Source: Phlebotomus papatasi (taxonomy: Eukaryota > Arthropoda > Insecta > Diptera > Psychodidae). Taken from it: a stretch of 64,000 nucleotides of DNA. Positions 34,083 to 45,146 of the stretch are shown here, piece after piece. Location: NCBI RefSeq assembly GCF_024763615.1, contig NC_077223.1:99820627-99884626 (forward strand). The letters run 5' to 3'. The position numbers and the translations under genes are program-made. The stretch's first letter is position 1. Every line of letters starts with the position of its first letter. The notes below the pieces were generated by a model. It searched no databases. It was not told where the DNA came from and worked only from the letters and a program-made list of their open reading frames with translations.

Positions 34083-34404
34083 TACAGAGAGTTCCGCTTT
34101 GAATGAAATTTTCGGCATCGAAAAACAGCCCATGAATTCACTCCAGTGACACTGAAAATTTGCATACCTTCAGGAGTTGTCTTTGCAATAAAATAAGGAA
34201 ACGCTGTGATGTATGCAAAAATTTTTGGCGCCAATTTTTCAGTGTCAACAGTTCCTACAAAATGCATTTTAAATTTACCGCGTGAAAAATATTTGCATAC
34301 ATTTAGAAGAAGTTCAAAAATTATTTTATAAATGAGCTCCCAATAGTAGGCAATTAATATCAAATTCTTTCAATCCGTTTTCACTTAAGCCGGAACTCCC
34401 TGTA
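34083..34404. mobile_element. pogo/Tigger-like MITE (CAGAGAGTTCCGCTT ends)
   Basis: TA-flanked, about 320 bp. Left end CAGAGAGTTCCGCTTTGA; right end TCACTTAAGCCGGAACTCCC then TG, i.e. CAGGGAGTTCCGGCTTAAGT in reverse complement. CAG at the tip with a TA target is usual for pogo/Tigger elements. Internal inverted pieces (GACACTGAAAATTTGCATAC / GTATGCAAAAATTTTTGGCG region) also occur. Confidence 0.6.
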
Positions 34405-34522
34405 TACTAATTTAATTTCAGATTAAATATCATTAAACGTTTCACTACTGGTTCAGGATCACTCGGAACTGATTCCACTCTTGTCAGATTGTTTGAAGAC
34501 CTTCCTAAGGAAGTGTTTTCCA

Positions 34523-34538
34523 CCCCTAGAGGGCAGTG
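34523..34538 (+). promoter_or_regulatory. CTCF-like insulator motif
   Basis: CCCCTAGAGGGCAGTG matches the CTCF consensus (CCASYAGRKGGCRSYR) with one mismatch. A weaker relative, CCACGGGAGGCGCTGT, lies 25-30 bp further on (about 34546-34561). It is the closest such motif to exon A, about 1.3 kb upstream. Confidence 0.45.
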
Positions 34539-34561
34539 TTTTCTTCCACGGGAGGCGCTGT

Positions 34562-35812
34562 AAACTGTTATTTTATGTTTTAGCTTATAGTCGTAAGTTT
34601 TGTGCAGTGCCAGTTTGAATAAAAATCGTAACATCTTTTTTTTACGCTAAGTTGAGTAGTTTGAACCAAGTACGCTTCACCTGAATAAATCAATACATAA
34701 ATTTCAGTAGCAATATTATCAACAAAAGTTATTTATGTTTCTAAGAAATTTTTCCTTAACTAGCTTAATCTCTTCTAGTTCAATTTAAAGTAATTATTCT
34801 TATTAATATTTCTGTAAATTCTTTTTGAAAACTCTAGATAACTACCCCTTGAACCGGTCAAAAGCCAAATGGTTTTCCTTTGCAAAGAAAGCACCGACAT
34901 CTCAAACCTGCCGTGAAATTGAGCAAATTCAAGGTGCTCTAAAGTGACACAGAAAAGTTGTCTCCATTCAACCTTTCGGAGTGTTTCTCTTATCATAAGT
35001 GCGGACACCAGGTCGCATGGAGAGTGAACAATTATACAAATTGAGGGGCACCACATTCCCCCAGTCACCCCCCAAAAGCCCCATATTCAATCGTATTTGA
35101 TGTCGATAAGAAAATTGACATGATGCGATAATTGCCAGAAACACTATTCGGCACTTTGATGCCAATCGAATTGTTTACTCAAAACTTGTGTGTCAATTGT
35201 GCTGTTCTCCAGCGTAATATTACACACATTATTTAGTTGCGACGAATGGTAACAAATGTAATTACATTATTAGGCACTGAACAATGTCAATTTGCGGCTG
35301 TGCCAACAGGAAAATCATGTTATTGATGATCTAAAAATATCCTCAATATTTTCTGCAAATATGTGTGTACACATCCAGACCCATGTTCCAACCGATGGTG
35401 TTCATTTTCATTAGCTCGATGCTTTTGTGCCATTCACACGATATTTCTTTTAATGATAATGCAATGTTTTAGGAAAATATTGTCACAAGTGGTTAGAATA
35501 CTATCTAACACAGGTATGAATTCAATATCTGAGAATTTTTAATTAATTCTTATAATTATGTGTGCTTTACTTATAATTATGAAGTATGAAACAGAGATGA
35601 AACTTCAAGTTGCAAGATGAACATAAATATGAAAGATATAGAAAGTCTTGAATAATTTCTATAAGAGTTTTTCTTGTTTTAATTTTAAGTTCGCTCGCAA
35701 AAAGGAATGTTAAAAAAAATTGTTGCAAGACCAAAAAAAACATGAAAAATGATATCTGAAATCTTATTGAAACTTCGGGTTTAAATAAACTTCGATGTTT
35801 CTTCTTTTGCAG
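34562..35812. other. Intron end or flank immediately upstream of exon A
   Basis: Apparently unique sequence with no repeat ends recognised. 34775-35165 carries small minus-strand frames without known domains. The last bases before the exon form a pyrimidine-rich tract ending in TTCTTCTTTTGCAG, a good splice acceptor. No TATA box or initiator was convincingly placed. Confidence 0.5.
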
Positions 35813-36148
35813 AACGCCGTTTCCTCCGCTCCGCCATCTCCACCCGCCGCCCCCGTCGCCATGGCTGTCACATCGACCGTTCCACCAGGCGCTCGTAGTT
35901 CCTCCCCCTGTTCCGCGGCATCTGGACCCCCTACGTCGCGATGTTGCGACACGGGCCGACCCCTGTTCACGGACCCCATCACGGGCCAGACAGTCTGCTC
36001 CTGCCAGTACGATCTGATGGGATACCAACGCCTTGCGGGAATTCCCGGTGGCGTTCCCCTGTCAATGTACGGTAACACATACCCCGAGGGCTTCCCCGCC
36101 TACCTACCCACCTTAGGAGCGGACCAGGCGCCGTTCTACTCAACACCG
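35813..36148 (+). CDS. mirr: Iroquois homeobox protein, internal exon A (probable mirror)
   Basis: This 336-bp exon encodes 112 residues in phase 0 at both ends. It starts after the acceptor TTTTGCAG and stops at the donor GTAAGT. Iroquois proteins are TALE-homeodomain transcription factors that act in the nucleus; in flies mirror patterns eye, wing, notum and follicle cells. The first 42 residues are rich in Ala, Pro and Ser. Then come RCCDTGR (residues 43-49), the TDP.TGQTVCSCQYD block and a YQRLAG...GGVPL segment, ending in DQAPFYSTP. This cysteine block is specific to the Iroquois family, and the CCDTGR / QYD..-YQRLA version fits mirror better than the CCENGR version I associate with araucan and caupolican. 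An ATG at 35861 in a GCCATGG context could serve as an alternative start if a transcript begins nearby. G+C is far above the flanks. Paralogue assignment is from memory of fly sequences. Confidence 0.9.
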
Positions 36149-36888
36149 GTAAGTTAACGGAGACGCCTTCTTGCGTCTTACTCTCTTCTGCATTTTGAAC
36201 ACAATGTTGAACACCGAATAGACACCTCCAGAGCACTTAACACTTGACCGAGAGTGAGAGCAAGTTGGAGCTTGGGAACATGAGTGTCGCTATGTTTTAC
36301 ACACCCTCATGTCATTCTACTCAATGCTCTGTGGATTTCCAACTTCTACCCAGCAACATTATTCCAGTGGCTTGTCTCATGGTTGCTTCCTTGTTCTCAG
36401 TGGCTCTTGATTAAAAAGGCGCCAAATGGGAGAAAGGGATCCAAACCAAAGCTTTTCCCACTTGAGCTTTCACTTATGTGTTGACAAAAAGTGAGAAATC
36501 TACTGAGAGTTCAAAATGCTGTGATCTTGTTATTCTTACACTGTTAGGAAATGATTGAGAGTTTTATCTAAAGTCGTAGTAATTGAAATATTCGGGTTTT
36601 AATTACTCTTTAAGGGCAATAATAAAGTTATGAGATCTCATTTTACTTTTTCAATTTTTGACGTTAATTTTGGGAAAGTAAAAAATTGGAAAATTAGTAA
36701 ACTAAAATTTAAAATAATTTTTAACCTTAACAAATATGGCTTCAACTCTCAAATTTCTTAATGACATTTTTTTAAATATAGGATTAAATGTTAAAGACAA
36801 TTGTTCAAGCAAAAACAAAATTAAAACAATGCAATGGCTTGTTATTTAAGAATTTTAAAGGTCTATCACTGGTTTGAAGATTGCTTAA

Positions 36889-37408
36889 CCATTTAACGAC
36901 GAGACACTTTTTACAGACTGAAAATCAATAATAAAACTTAAACTGAGAAACATAATCAATGATAAGTCTTACATCTAACCTTGGAAAGTCCAAAAGAGTC
37001 TGATTCTGTGTGTTTTGTGCCTCTATGAACGATAGGGACAAAAATAGCCCAAAAATTTAATTAATTTTTGTGACAATTCCAATGAATAATATTTTTCGCT
37101 TTAATGAAAAATATTACGTATGAGTATTGTAGTTTATATTGCCGAAAGGTTTTTGCTTAAAAAAAATTGGAAGTATAAAAAATAAATAAAATCAATTATG
37201 AATTTGAGAGTTTAAAAATTCGCCATTTTTGAGCTTAAATATTTACTACATAGCAAATAGCTAGAGACTTGCAAAAATATCCTAGATCTAGATTCCTTCA
37301 ACCTTCTACTTTGCAATTACGTATAAACATAAGAAGAAAATAACTTTAGGTAGTCAGGAAAAATTATTTCCCTTATGGGGCACCGGTGTTCCAATCGTCC
37401 TTAAAGGG
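36889..37408. mobile_element. Possible piggyBac-like MITE (TTAA-flanked)
   Basis: TTAA occurs at 36885-36888 and 37409-37412. The ends CCATTTAACGACGA and (reverse complement of the right end) CCCTTTAAGGACGATT are imperfect inverted repeats. Length is 520 bp, close to the better-preserved element at 39247-39772. Interiors are not obviously alike, so this is tentative. Confidence 0.4.
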
Positions 37409-37566
37409 TTAACGTACCAAGGCATTGAACGAATTCACGAGATTTCTAACTCTGTCAAAAAGTTTTTTTTTAAATAATTTTTGTAGTTTAATTTCATTTA
37501 AATCAATTTTTTCAAAGTTCAAGCATTTACATTTGATGTTAATTCCAAAAAAAGTTTATATTTCGT

Positions 37567-37696
37567 TATGCCCTAGACACACTTACGACTTAAGGCCAGA
37601 GACGATTTAGTGAAAAATGATGGAAATGTAGTTCGACCTTTATTTCTAATATAATTACGCTAATCCGTCTCTCGGCTAATCCTCAGGTCTGTCAAT
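37567..37696. mobile_element. Short relative of the 31608 foldback MITE
   Basis: Starts CCCTAGACACACTTACGACT then TAAGG and ends near TCTCGGCTAATCCTCAGGTC, with an internal ATATAATTACGCTAATC. These match the arms of the element at 31608-31835, with the middle shortened. Confidence 0.55.
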
Positions 37697-38214
37697 ACCC
37701 TTACTTAGTATTTAATTCTAATAACCTTACAATATCGTTTCCTTTACTTTAGCTTTTCATTAGAAACAACTAGGAAATATAAATATGAAAGAAATTAACC
37801 GTTTTTATAGGAACTCTTTCCAAAATAAAAAAAATAGGTTTTTCTTTAAATAAATTTTTAATAAAGCTTATCTTCAACGATTTTTCAAAAGAAATTTAGA
37901 CAGAAAATTCCCTTTATAATCAATCATTCAAAATTTTGCTAATGTCGTAGAGTATTTTGAAAGATTCATAATGATCTTTTTAATTATTAGAGTTGATCTG
38001 ATTGATTTTTATTATTAATTTAATGGGAAATGATTTTTTATTTATTGTTGTTTAAGATTGTATAAAATTTTTGATGCCCTTTCTCTCCGACAATTAAAAG
38101 CACCCGGAAAGAGGGTTAAACCTTTTGTCTGAAAAGTATATAAAACGGTCTTCATACTAGAAGTTTAATACAGTTCCCGAAGTGTCGAATTTTCTAAACA
38201 CAACAAGGAATTGT

Positions 38215-38420
38215 AGTGATATTGCTTTAGCAATATGATTAAACCAAGTCTAATCCTCAAGAATACTTAGCTTTTAAAATTGATAGTGAAGACTTATTCC
38301 AAAATGTCATACCCTGAGAGCTTAGAGTCATTGATTAGAGGGCCTGTTCATTTTTTACCCAATCCTTTACTGACAAATTTTACAAACAAAATATTCTCGA
38401 GGATCAGCCTGTGGTTATTT
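38215..38420. repeat. Interspersed repeat family D, copy 2
   Basis: Contains AATCCTCAAGAATACTTAGC, GAGCTTAGAGTCATTGATTA then GAGG, and ATATTCTCGAGGATCAGCCT then GTGG. The last two recur at 46745-47425, the middle one also at 31540. Just upstream, GGTCTTCATACTAGAAG with CAGTTCCC resembles 130-165 at the start of the window. Confidence 0.55.
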
Positions 38421-38765
38421 GTACTATAGGTCTTCCCGTATATGGACTACAAATCACCATGTTCCCTTAGTTCAGAAATAACTTTCCCGATCCGAGAGCT
38501 CTTCTCCGATTGAGGTTTTTTCTGTACCGATTCAAAGGTATATATCAGAGAGAACTTATCTAAAAACCCCTTATCTAAAAACTGTAATACGATTCAGAAA
38601 ACAATTAATACGAACAGTAATATCTTACTCATCGTATTGCTCCACTAGAGTGTACTCTTTCTAACACACGTGATTTTCCATTTGACATTTTGCACACCAT
38701 ATACCTCTCTTTCCGTCTTTTCTTACTCTTGGTATTAATCTTATATTTGACACCACGGTCAAGAA

Positions 38766-39007
38766 TACAGTAGACTCTCTCTCTCTCAAATGGGCATTTA
38801 GGGCGAAATGTCATCCGGTTTATCGATAGATTTGGGCGTCAAAGCCTTTGCAAATTTCACAAAAAGCGCTCAATTATAAAGAATCACGATAAAATAGTAA
38901 GAACTACAGCGAATTTAAGCAAATTAGCTTCATACTTAAACGTGAAAATTGTCAACAAAACTTTACGCCCGATTGAAAAAGAGCCGATTGAGCGAAAGTC
39001 TACTGTA
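38766..39007. mobile_element. pogo/Tigger-like MITE (CAGTAGAC ends)
   Basis: TA-flanked, with left end CAGTAGACTCTCTCTCTCTC then AAATGGGC and right end CGATTGAGCGAAAGTCTACT then GTA. The CAGTAGACT tip is an exact inverted match and the following CTC-rich part an approximate one. About 240 bp, no transposase. Confidence 0.65.
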
Positions 39008-39246
39008 CCTAAATTCTAAAGGGCAGAACAATCAGCGCTAAAGTGGCGACTACGTGAACTTGCACTTTACGTTTCTGGTAGATTTTCGATTGGGTTTGGT
39101 TCGGCTTTGGAATATCTTTATCTCTTTGAAAGGTTATTACTGACCGGACCCATTCAGTATTCATAATTCGTAATTCCGAATCTATAGCTTTCACGCTTTC
39201 TAATAAGTATCTTAGTATCTCCTAGAAAAGTAATTTATTTTGTTAA

Positions 39247-39772
39247 CCCTCTAACGATGTTTTCTTTAATATGCAAAAAAAAAGTTCTAAAACAATGTTT
39301 TCTAGGATAATTATGATCCAATAAAGTCGGAAAAACCATCCATTCTTCATTATCTCTTTTAGTTTAGGCGCTAGGTGAAAAAATATAAAAATTTTTTGAA
39401 ACTCTTTTTGCTTCTAAAATTTACATTTTTAGTTTTTTCAAATTTTTTAAATAAAATATACAAAGTAGAATGACATATCTTTCAGTAAAAAATAAATTTA
39501 TTTTAATCAGATAACTTTAAATCGATATTTTTATGGAAATTGGAAATGAGTTTTTTTGCACAAATATTTTTTGTTGCTTTTTCTCTGACCTGTCACACAA
39601 AACTGGGAATAGCAACAAAACGAAGAGTCAAAATGAGTTCAAACTTTCAAGAGATGTTTATAAGACTATTACCGAGGACACTAAAGCACTTTTAAGTAAA
39701 TAAAACCTTTATTTTCGCTGTAAATGTGATTTTTGTGAAGACCGCCTGGAGGCGGTCTTACCCGTTAGAGGG
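39247..39772. mobile_element. piggyBac-like MITE
   Basis: TTAA target duplications at 39243-39246 and 39773-39776 directly flank perfect 10-bp inverted ends CCCTCTAACG / CGTTAGAGGG. A TTAA target with CCCT tips is the hallmark of piggyBac-type elements. Near the right end is a strong hairpin, GACCGCCTGGAGGCGGTC. The 526-bp interior is AT-rich and non-coding. Confidence 0.75.
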
Positions 39773-39776
39773 TTAA

Positions 39777-41434
39777 TGTGGCTCTGCAAATCTGTGATTT
39801 ACTTAAAAATTTTCAACTTAACCATATACTTCAGTGGAGAAATATTTAACTCTTAATGCTTCTTATTTTAAATGAACTTTTCTTCCCGGTTCGGTGTATT
39901 TGAATATTTTAGAATACTAAAAGAGTTAAGCTTTCTTTGAATATCTCCTGTCCTATAAAGCACCTAATTGCAGTTCTCTCACAAAGTTCAAAATTCCAAG
40001 TTCTGCTCACGGCCTTGTGTCTTGAAGAGGCCGATATTGTTAAGTCGCCAGGAGTTGCAACCAGATTATAGGTATGCAATGACTTTACGTATTTGACTAT
40101 CTATGAATTATTTATTTCGATACCTTTTTATGCACTTTATCAATTTCATGATATAAACCTTGATAATATACAAAAGTTCTTCTGTAATTCAACTAATTTC
40201 TACAAAGTCTTCATGATTAGTTTCTGAAAGTGCATTGAGGATGACAAGGGTGCAAAGACAGAGTGTATTGTGTTTCTGTTGGAAGTTTTACCATCCAGCC
40301 CAAGTGGAAGTCACACCCAAATTGAAGTGTATGAGTTGATGAAGGGGGGTTGCCTTAGGGTTGGGTTGTGATGGCCAAGTTTCTGGTTGAAGTGCAAAAG
40401 CTCAACATACCACATGGGATGTTAAACATTGGGAGAAGCGTGGAAATAATGTGTGTAGAACATATGAGTGACTGCGACGGGGAGTTGGAAAATATTCCAC
40501 TTTGTTCACCCATGGAGAGTGGCGAAAAGCTCCCCAAGGGAAATTGTCGTGTGAGGGTGGAAATTTGTACCCAGAGTGTATTTTGTCAGTGGTTTGAGGT
40601 TGGTAGGTTACAAAACCAAATCATTGCTACATTGTGGAGGATCTCCACATCTCCTGAATGTCACCCAAACCCCAAAACCCCCCCAAAAAGTATCTCCCGT
40701 GCGAGAGGAGCCTTGATATGTGCCACCTCAACTGAGTACAACTATTGGGGGTGGTAGGGCTTTCATGTTGGGAGTTTGGGGAGGTTTGGTGGCATGTCGA
40801 CTGCGGGAATATAAATACACCATCGAAAATGTTACAAGTTTCACTCAACCAGAGTCACTCGCTGGGATACAATCCATGGGAGCACATGTCGTACTTCTAT
40901 TGGGGAAAATTCCTATTTTCATGGTGGCTGGAGGATTTTCCAGATCCCTTCTCCATCTCCTCGATACAGTTTTCCTCTCGCACGCACATCGATTTGCTGA
41001 TACATTGTGCGGGGATTCTGTGCGACATGCTCCCCAATTGACATATGCATGAGATTCAAATTCAAAGTCAGATATATTCCTGACTATTCCCTTTTTCTTC
41101 TCCCCAAAAACTGCGACAATTGTGTTGAATGTGATTTGATTTAATCACACGTACTCCCACTCCTATCTCCCTCAAAAGCACTTCATTCAATTTTCATTGA
41201 TGGTTTTACTTGGAAAGTACAAAGTGATTCCTGAAATTTTCATGATTTTCAAGTCCCTTTGTATCTTTTTCACCATATTACAATTACAAGTCAAACTTTT
41301 TTGGGTTGCCTGCAAAAGGGTTTAGAATTCAAATAAATCAATTAACAAACTATCTAAAACTGTTTAAAGACTATAAATTGCGGATTGACACAATTACAGT
41401 TAAGAAAATATTTTAATACTACTTGAAATCTAAT
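39777..41434. other. Intronic unique block with raised G+C (core 40230-41060)
   Basis: From about 40230 to 41060 the sequence is clearly richer in G+C than the intron average and has no transposon ends. 40368-40757 (129 codons) and 40720-41052 (110 codons) are open on the plus strand and 40627-40848 on the minus strand. None resembles a protein I know, and no exon-like splice pair was convincing. A run ACCCAAACCCCAAAACCCCC near 40663 and a GGGAATATAAATACACC segment at about 40806 are visible. The best guess is a conserved intronic regulatory region; an unannotated exon or lncRNA cannot be excluded. Confidence 0.45.
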
Positions 41435-42555
41435 TTTAGTACATTCATGTACTAAAAGTATAATACTAAGATATGTTAAGTATAGGCTTTAAAGCAATAA
41501 AAAGGAAAGACGGTACGAAAAATTTAAGAACGAAACCATATTTCTTATGCTAGTAATAAATTTACAAAACATTAATGAATTTAAAATCGATAAACATAAA
41601 ACACTTATTCAATATTTCTTAAAGGGATTTAAAAATTTTTGTAAAATATTGACAAAAAAACTTAAAAGAAATAAAGGTGCTTCGAAATAATAATATTAAT
41701 AAAGGAAAATAAAAAAAAATACAGTAAAATATTTAGCACAGTCATGTACTAAAATAAATTTCAGGCTTGAGAGAAACAATATAAAAATAAATAAACTAGA
41801 AATACTGCAAAAATCATATAAAAAATACAATAAGTAATAGTTTTTCAAAATCTTGTAAAATATCTGTGCTGTAGGAGTTAAATATCTTTTAGAACATTTA
41901 TGTACTAACTCAAAATTAATAATTCAATTTCATGAATAAAAAATCATATTTTATTATAATTCTTTTTGCATTTGGCTTAGAAAATTAGAGTGATTCTCTA
42001 TAAAAATTAAATTCTACCAATTAGCATTATATTATAATAATGCAGATCGAATTCTTCTCTGTAAAGTTTAATGTTTTACTTACATTTGAATTAAAGTCAT
42101 TGCTTTTTATTCGAATATCTTAAGGTCGATTTGACTCTTTTCATTATCAAATTAAATAGTTTTTGTGAAAAAGGTAATTTTTTCATGTGCGTATTAAGCC
42201 TGAGATACAAATTATATTATAGTGTACAATAAATTGAAATTATTTAGAACAGCCCTGCGATCTAGTAACTCTTTTAACTTAATATTATGTTATTTGAGAA
42301 GAGGTTCTATTTATTTGGTAAAGAAAATAATTATTAAAGTATAAGAAGATTAAATACAAAAAGTTATAAATTAAATATTCTTTAGTACATGCTTGTACTA
42401 AATTTATTCTTCCTTCAAAATTGATTTTTATAATGAAAAATCATTTACATAGTTAAAAATTTCTATAAAAACATCTAGAATTCTATTGTATTTTTATTTT
42501 AAAATAAACTTAAAAATATGCATTACTTATGTATTTAGTACATGCATTTGCTAAA
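41435..42555. repeat. Third cluster of the palindrome repeat
   Basis: Copies close to TTAGTACATGCATGTACTAA lie at 41435-41456, 41732-41753, 41888-41909, 42381-42402 and 42534-42555, in extremely AT-rich sequence. Spacings are about 150 bp or multiples of it. Same family as at 13.8-15.8 and 18.6-19.8 kb. Confidence 0.6.
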
Positions 42556-42579
42556 AATTGTTTGGTAAATAAATTTCAT

Positions 42580-42785
42580 TGAGGCCATTTACACCGCCGT
42601 ATTGGATTGAGATTGAATTGTCCTAAAATCGGTTTTTGGGACAATTCAGTCAGAATCTAATACGACAGTCTAAATGACCTCAATGAAATCGTTTAGATTG
42701 CAGCCTTAGATTAAGACTTAAGTATCCTAAATCCGGTTTTAGAACACTTCAATCCCAATCTAATGCGGCGGTGTAAATAGCCTCA
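42580..42785. mobile_element. Double-hairpin MITE (GAGGCCATTTACACCGCCG ends)
   Basis: The left end GAGGCCATTTACACCGCCGT is mirrored by the right end CGGCGGTGTAAATAGCCTC. A second inverted pair lies inside (GGATTGAGATTGAATTGTCC ... GGACAATTCAGTCAGAATCT, and AAATCGGTTTTTGGG / AAATCCGGTTTTAGA), so the element is made of two adjacent hairpins. Confidence 0.7.
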
Positions 42786-43255
42786 TTTTCTTTAAATAAA
42801 TTTATTAAGAGAATCATTATAATTTTTTCGGCTTTCTGTAAGATATGTTGAACATTACAATGTTAACAAAATAACTTATTTTTAGCATTTATCTTGAAAG
42901 AAAAACACAAATGGAATAAACATTTTCGGTCCGTAAATACAGCAAATTTTTCATAAATCATTTTAAATTATTCTTGAGCAGTCACGATGGTTCATGTCTT
43001 AATTCTTAATATTCTTTTTACCAAGAACATTTAATGGTAATGATGAATTAAAAATTTATGGTTTCCATTTTAATTATCTATTTATTAAATCTTATTTTTA
43101 ATGACCAATTTTACAAAAGTTCTGACCTAAATGTTATAGCTAAATTGTACTATTGCTGTTTTGTATACAAGTCAATTAAGGTGCAAGATATATAAAACTA
43201 TTATTGAAGTGAAAGACATAATGGAATCAAATGACTAATGCTGAATTACATTACA

Positions 43256-44443
43256 TTATTGTTTAACATATTTTAGTGTGATAGCTCCATTATGTTTTAA
43301 AATAAATAACGATATATTTTTTTTGAACCCATAAACATTAAAGTAAAGCATTTTTGTGAGAATTAATGAATAAATGACTGTAATAAATTGTCTTAGCGGT
43401 AGCTGTAATAAAAGCACTCTCCCAGGCCAAAAAGGTAGCTCAGCCAAGGTATTCGAGAAAGAGACTGTTAAGTCGGGTGTGGTCACCCCAAATAGATAAA
43501 TTTTTTCGCCCCTGAGGCATGAAAATGAAGATGATTGTAAATTAGAGATTATCGTCATCTCATGAGAAACGTAACATGGTATTTTGAGGGTGTGAAGGAA
43601 AATATTTGTGTGGTTATTGTTATGGAAAACATCCACTCTCCTCACATTGTTGCCCATCAAGAGATTCCCAATTGATCTTAATAGATTTATCAAATTAACT
43701 CAAATTTACGATCTAAACCATTATTGCCATTATTAGAGAGAAATTCTCTTTCAAATTTGTTTCGCCTTTTAGGTCTTTTCGTTTGGACTTTTTTTTTCGA
43801 AATGTTCTCTTTTATTGTATCAAGTCTCGTGGAGATGGGATTAATAAATTTCTTTTTAGATCAATTTCCTTGCACGTCGCTGATGGTGGGCTTTGCTATT
43901 GGGACAATTAAAAGAATTAAATAAAATTTTTATATATCCAAATTGACCACCAACCAGCAAACTCTCTAGAAAAGGTGCTCTTTTCTCAGTGTTTTGCCTT
44001 CTAAATAATTTATTATAAAAAAAAACACCATAGTTAATTGTACAGGAATACTGTGCATAGAAATTTTGATGGAGAATCTTGGCGCCAAATAAGTGAATTT
44101 CTATGCAAGAAAACATTGAAGAATTCTGGGATAGAACAACACATTGCAATGATAATGGGAAACATTCATAGAAATTACTATACATTCGTAAGACAAACAT
44201 GTTATCGACGAATGACATACATAAGACATAAATATTTTCCACCTTTTTTGCAATCTTTCTCAACCATCTCATGTTTAATATTAGTGTGTGAGAGAAAGAG
44301 CCTTCCATTTGCAGAATTTTTGCATATAGAAGACAATTTATTGCACATAAGTGAAACACCTCAAGTGTAGTCTGTGTTATTAGATTAAAAGATGCGATAT
44401 GAGAGATACATAACTTGTAGATAAAAGCTTCAACCATTGCCAT
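43256..44443. other. Apparently unique intronic block with the longest open frames of the window
   Basis: On the minus strand 44443-43856 is open for 195 codons and 43693-43256 for 145 codons; on the plus strand 44038-44370 is open for 110. The translations are rich in Phe, Ile, Leu and Cys, as expected from AT-rich DNA, and match no family I recognise. No splice sites, polyA signal or repeat ends were convincing. It could be a nested gene or gene remnant on the minus strand, or constrained regulatory DNA that happens to lack stops. Confidence 0.35.
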
Positions 44444-44648
44444 TTGTTGGGTTAAAAAGTCACAGATATTGCTTTTGACTTACATAATACAATCTTATCT
44501 TTTAATTGGAACTGCAACTGAAGTATACAAAGTTGCATCTCAGCTTAGAATAACTTAAATGCCAGAGATAGATTTATATGCATAAAATTTTAATTCTTGA
44601 TATTCAAAAAGTCAGTTAATTTCGTTACTTATGCTCTTCGTTTTACTT

Positions 44649-44846
44649 AAGGTAAAGTGCTCTCGAGTCGACCGGTGGTCAATATTTGAATGTTTGATGG
44701 TGAATTTATATAAAATTGTCACAGATTCGTATTGATTTATGGAATAATTGACCTATTAATGATAGATCATACGCCAAATATTAGTGCAAATATAAATAAA
44801 TTGAATAAATAACTCTACCGGTCGACTTGAGGGCACTTTACCTTAT
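44649..44846. mobile_element. CTCGAGTCGACCGG MITE, copy 2
   Basis: Ends AAGGTAAAGTGCTCTCGAGT then CGACCGG and CCGGTCGACTTGAGGGCACT then TTACCTT. About 198 bp, closely similar to the inner element at 12183-12397 but without the outer arms. Confidence 0.8.
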
Positions 44847-45146
44847 TTAACTCTTAACATTTTGAAAGTTAATTTTATCTTAAAAGTAGATCTTTCAAGT
44901 AAAATTCTATACCACTTAGACAAAACCCGGTAAAGAAATCGTTAAATAACTATATTAAAAACAAATAATTTATTATTATTATTATTTGTTTATTTACTCA
45001 ATTTTTCTAAAACAAAAACATAAAAAATGATTTCGCATTATTTGCCCGTAATATACTAAATCGACGGCTCAGATTAAAAAACGAATAGATCGCGAATGGT
45101 CAATTTTACAGGAGAGCGATTTCAAGTTCAGATTTTACATGCCGAG

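Noticed and set aside
35567..36236. Minus-strand frames of 153, 104 and 85 codons across exon A
   Set aside because: They are antisense shadows of the GC-rich Iroquois exon; the plus strand has the conserved protein and good splice sites.
39740..39760. GC-rich hairpin as a transcription terminator
   Set aside because: This is eukaryotic DNA and the hairpin belongs to the right end of the piggyBac-like MITE.
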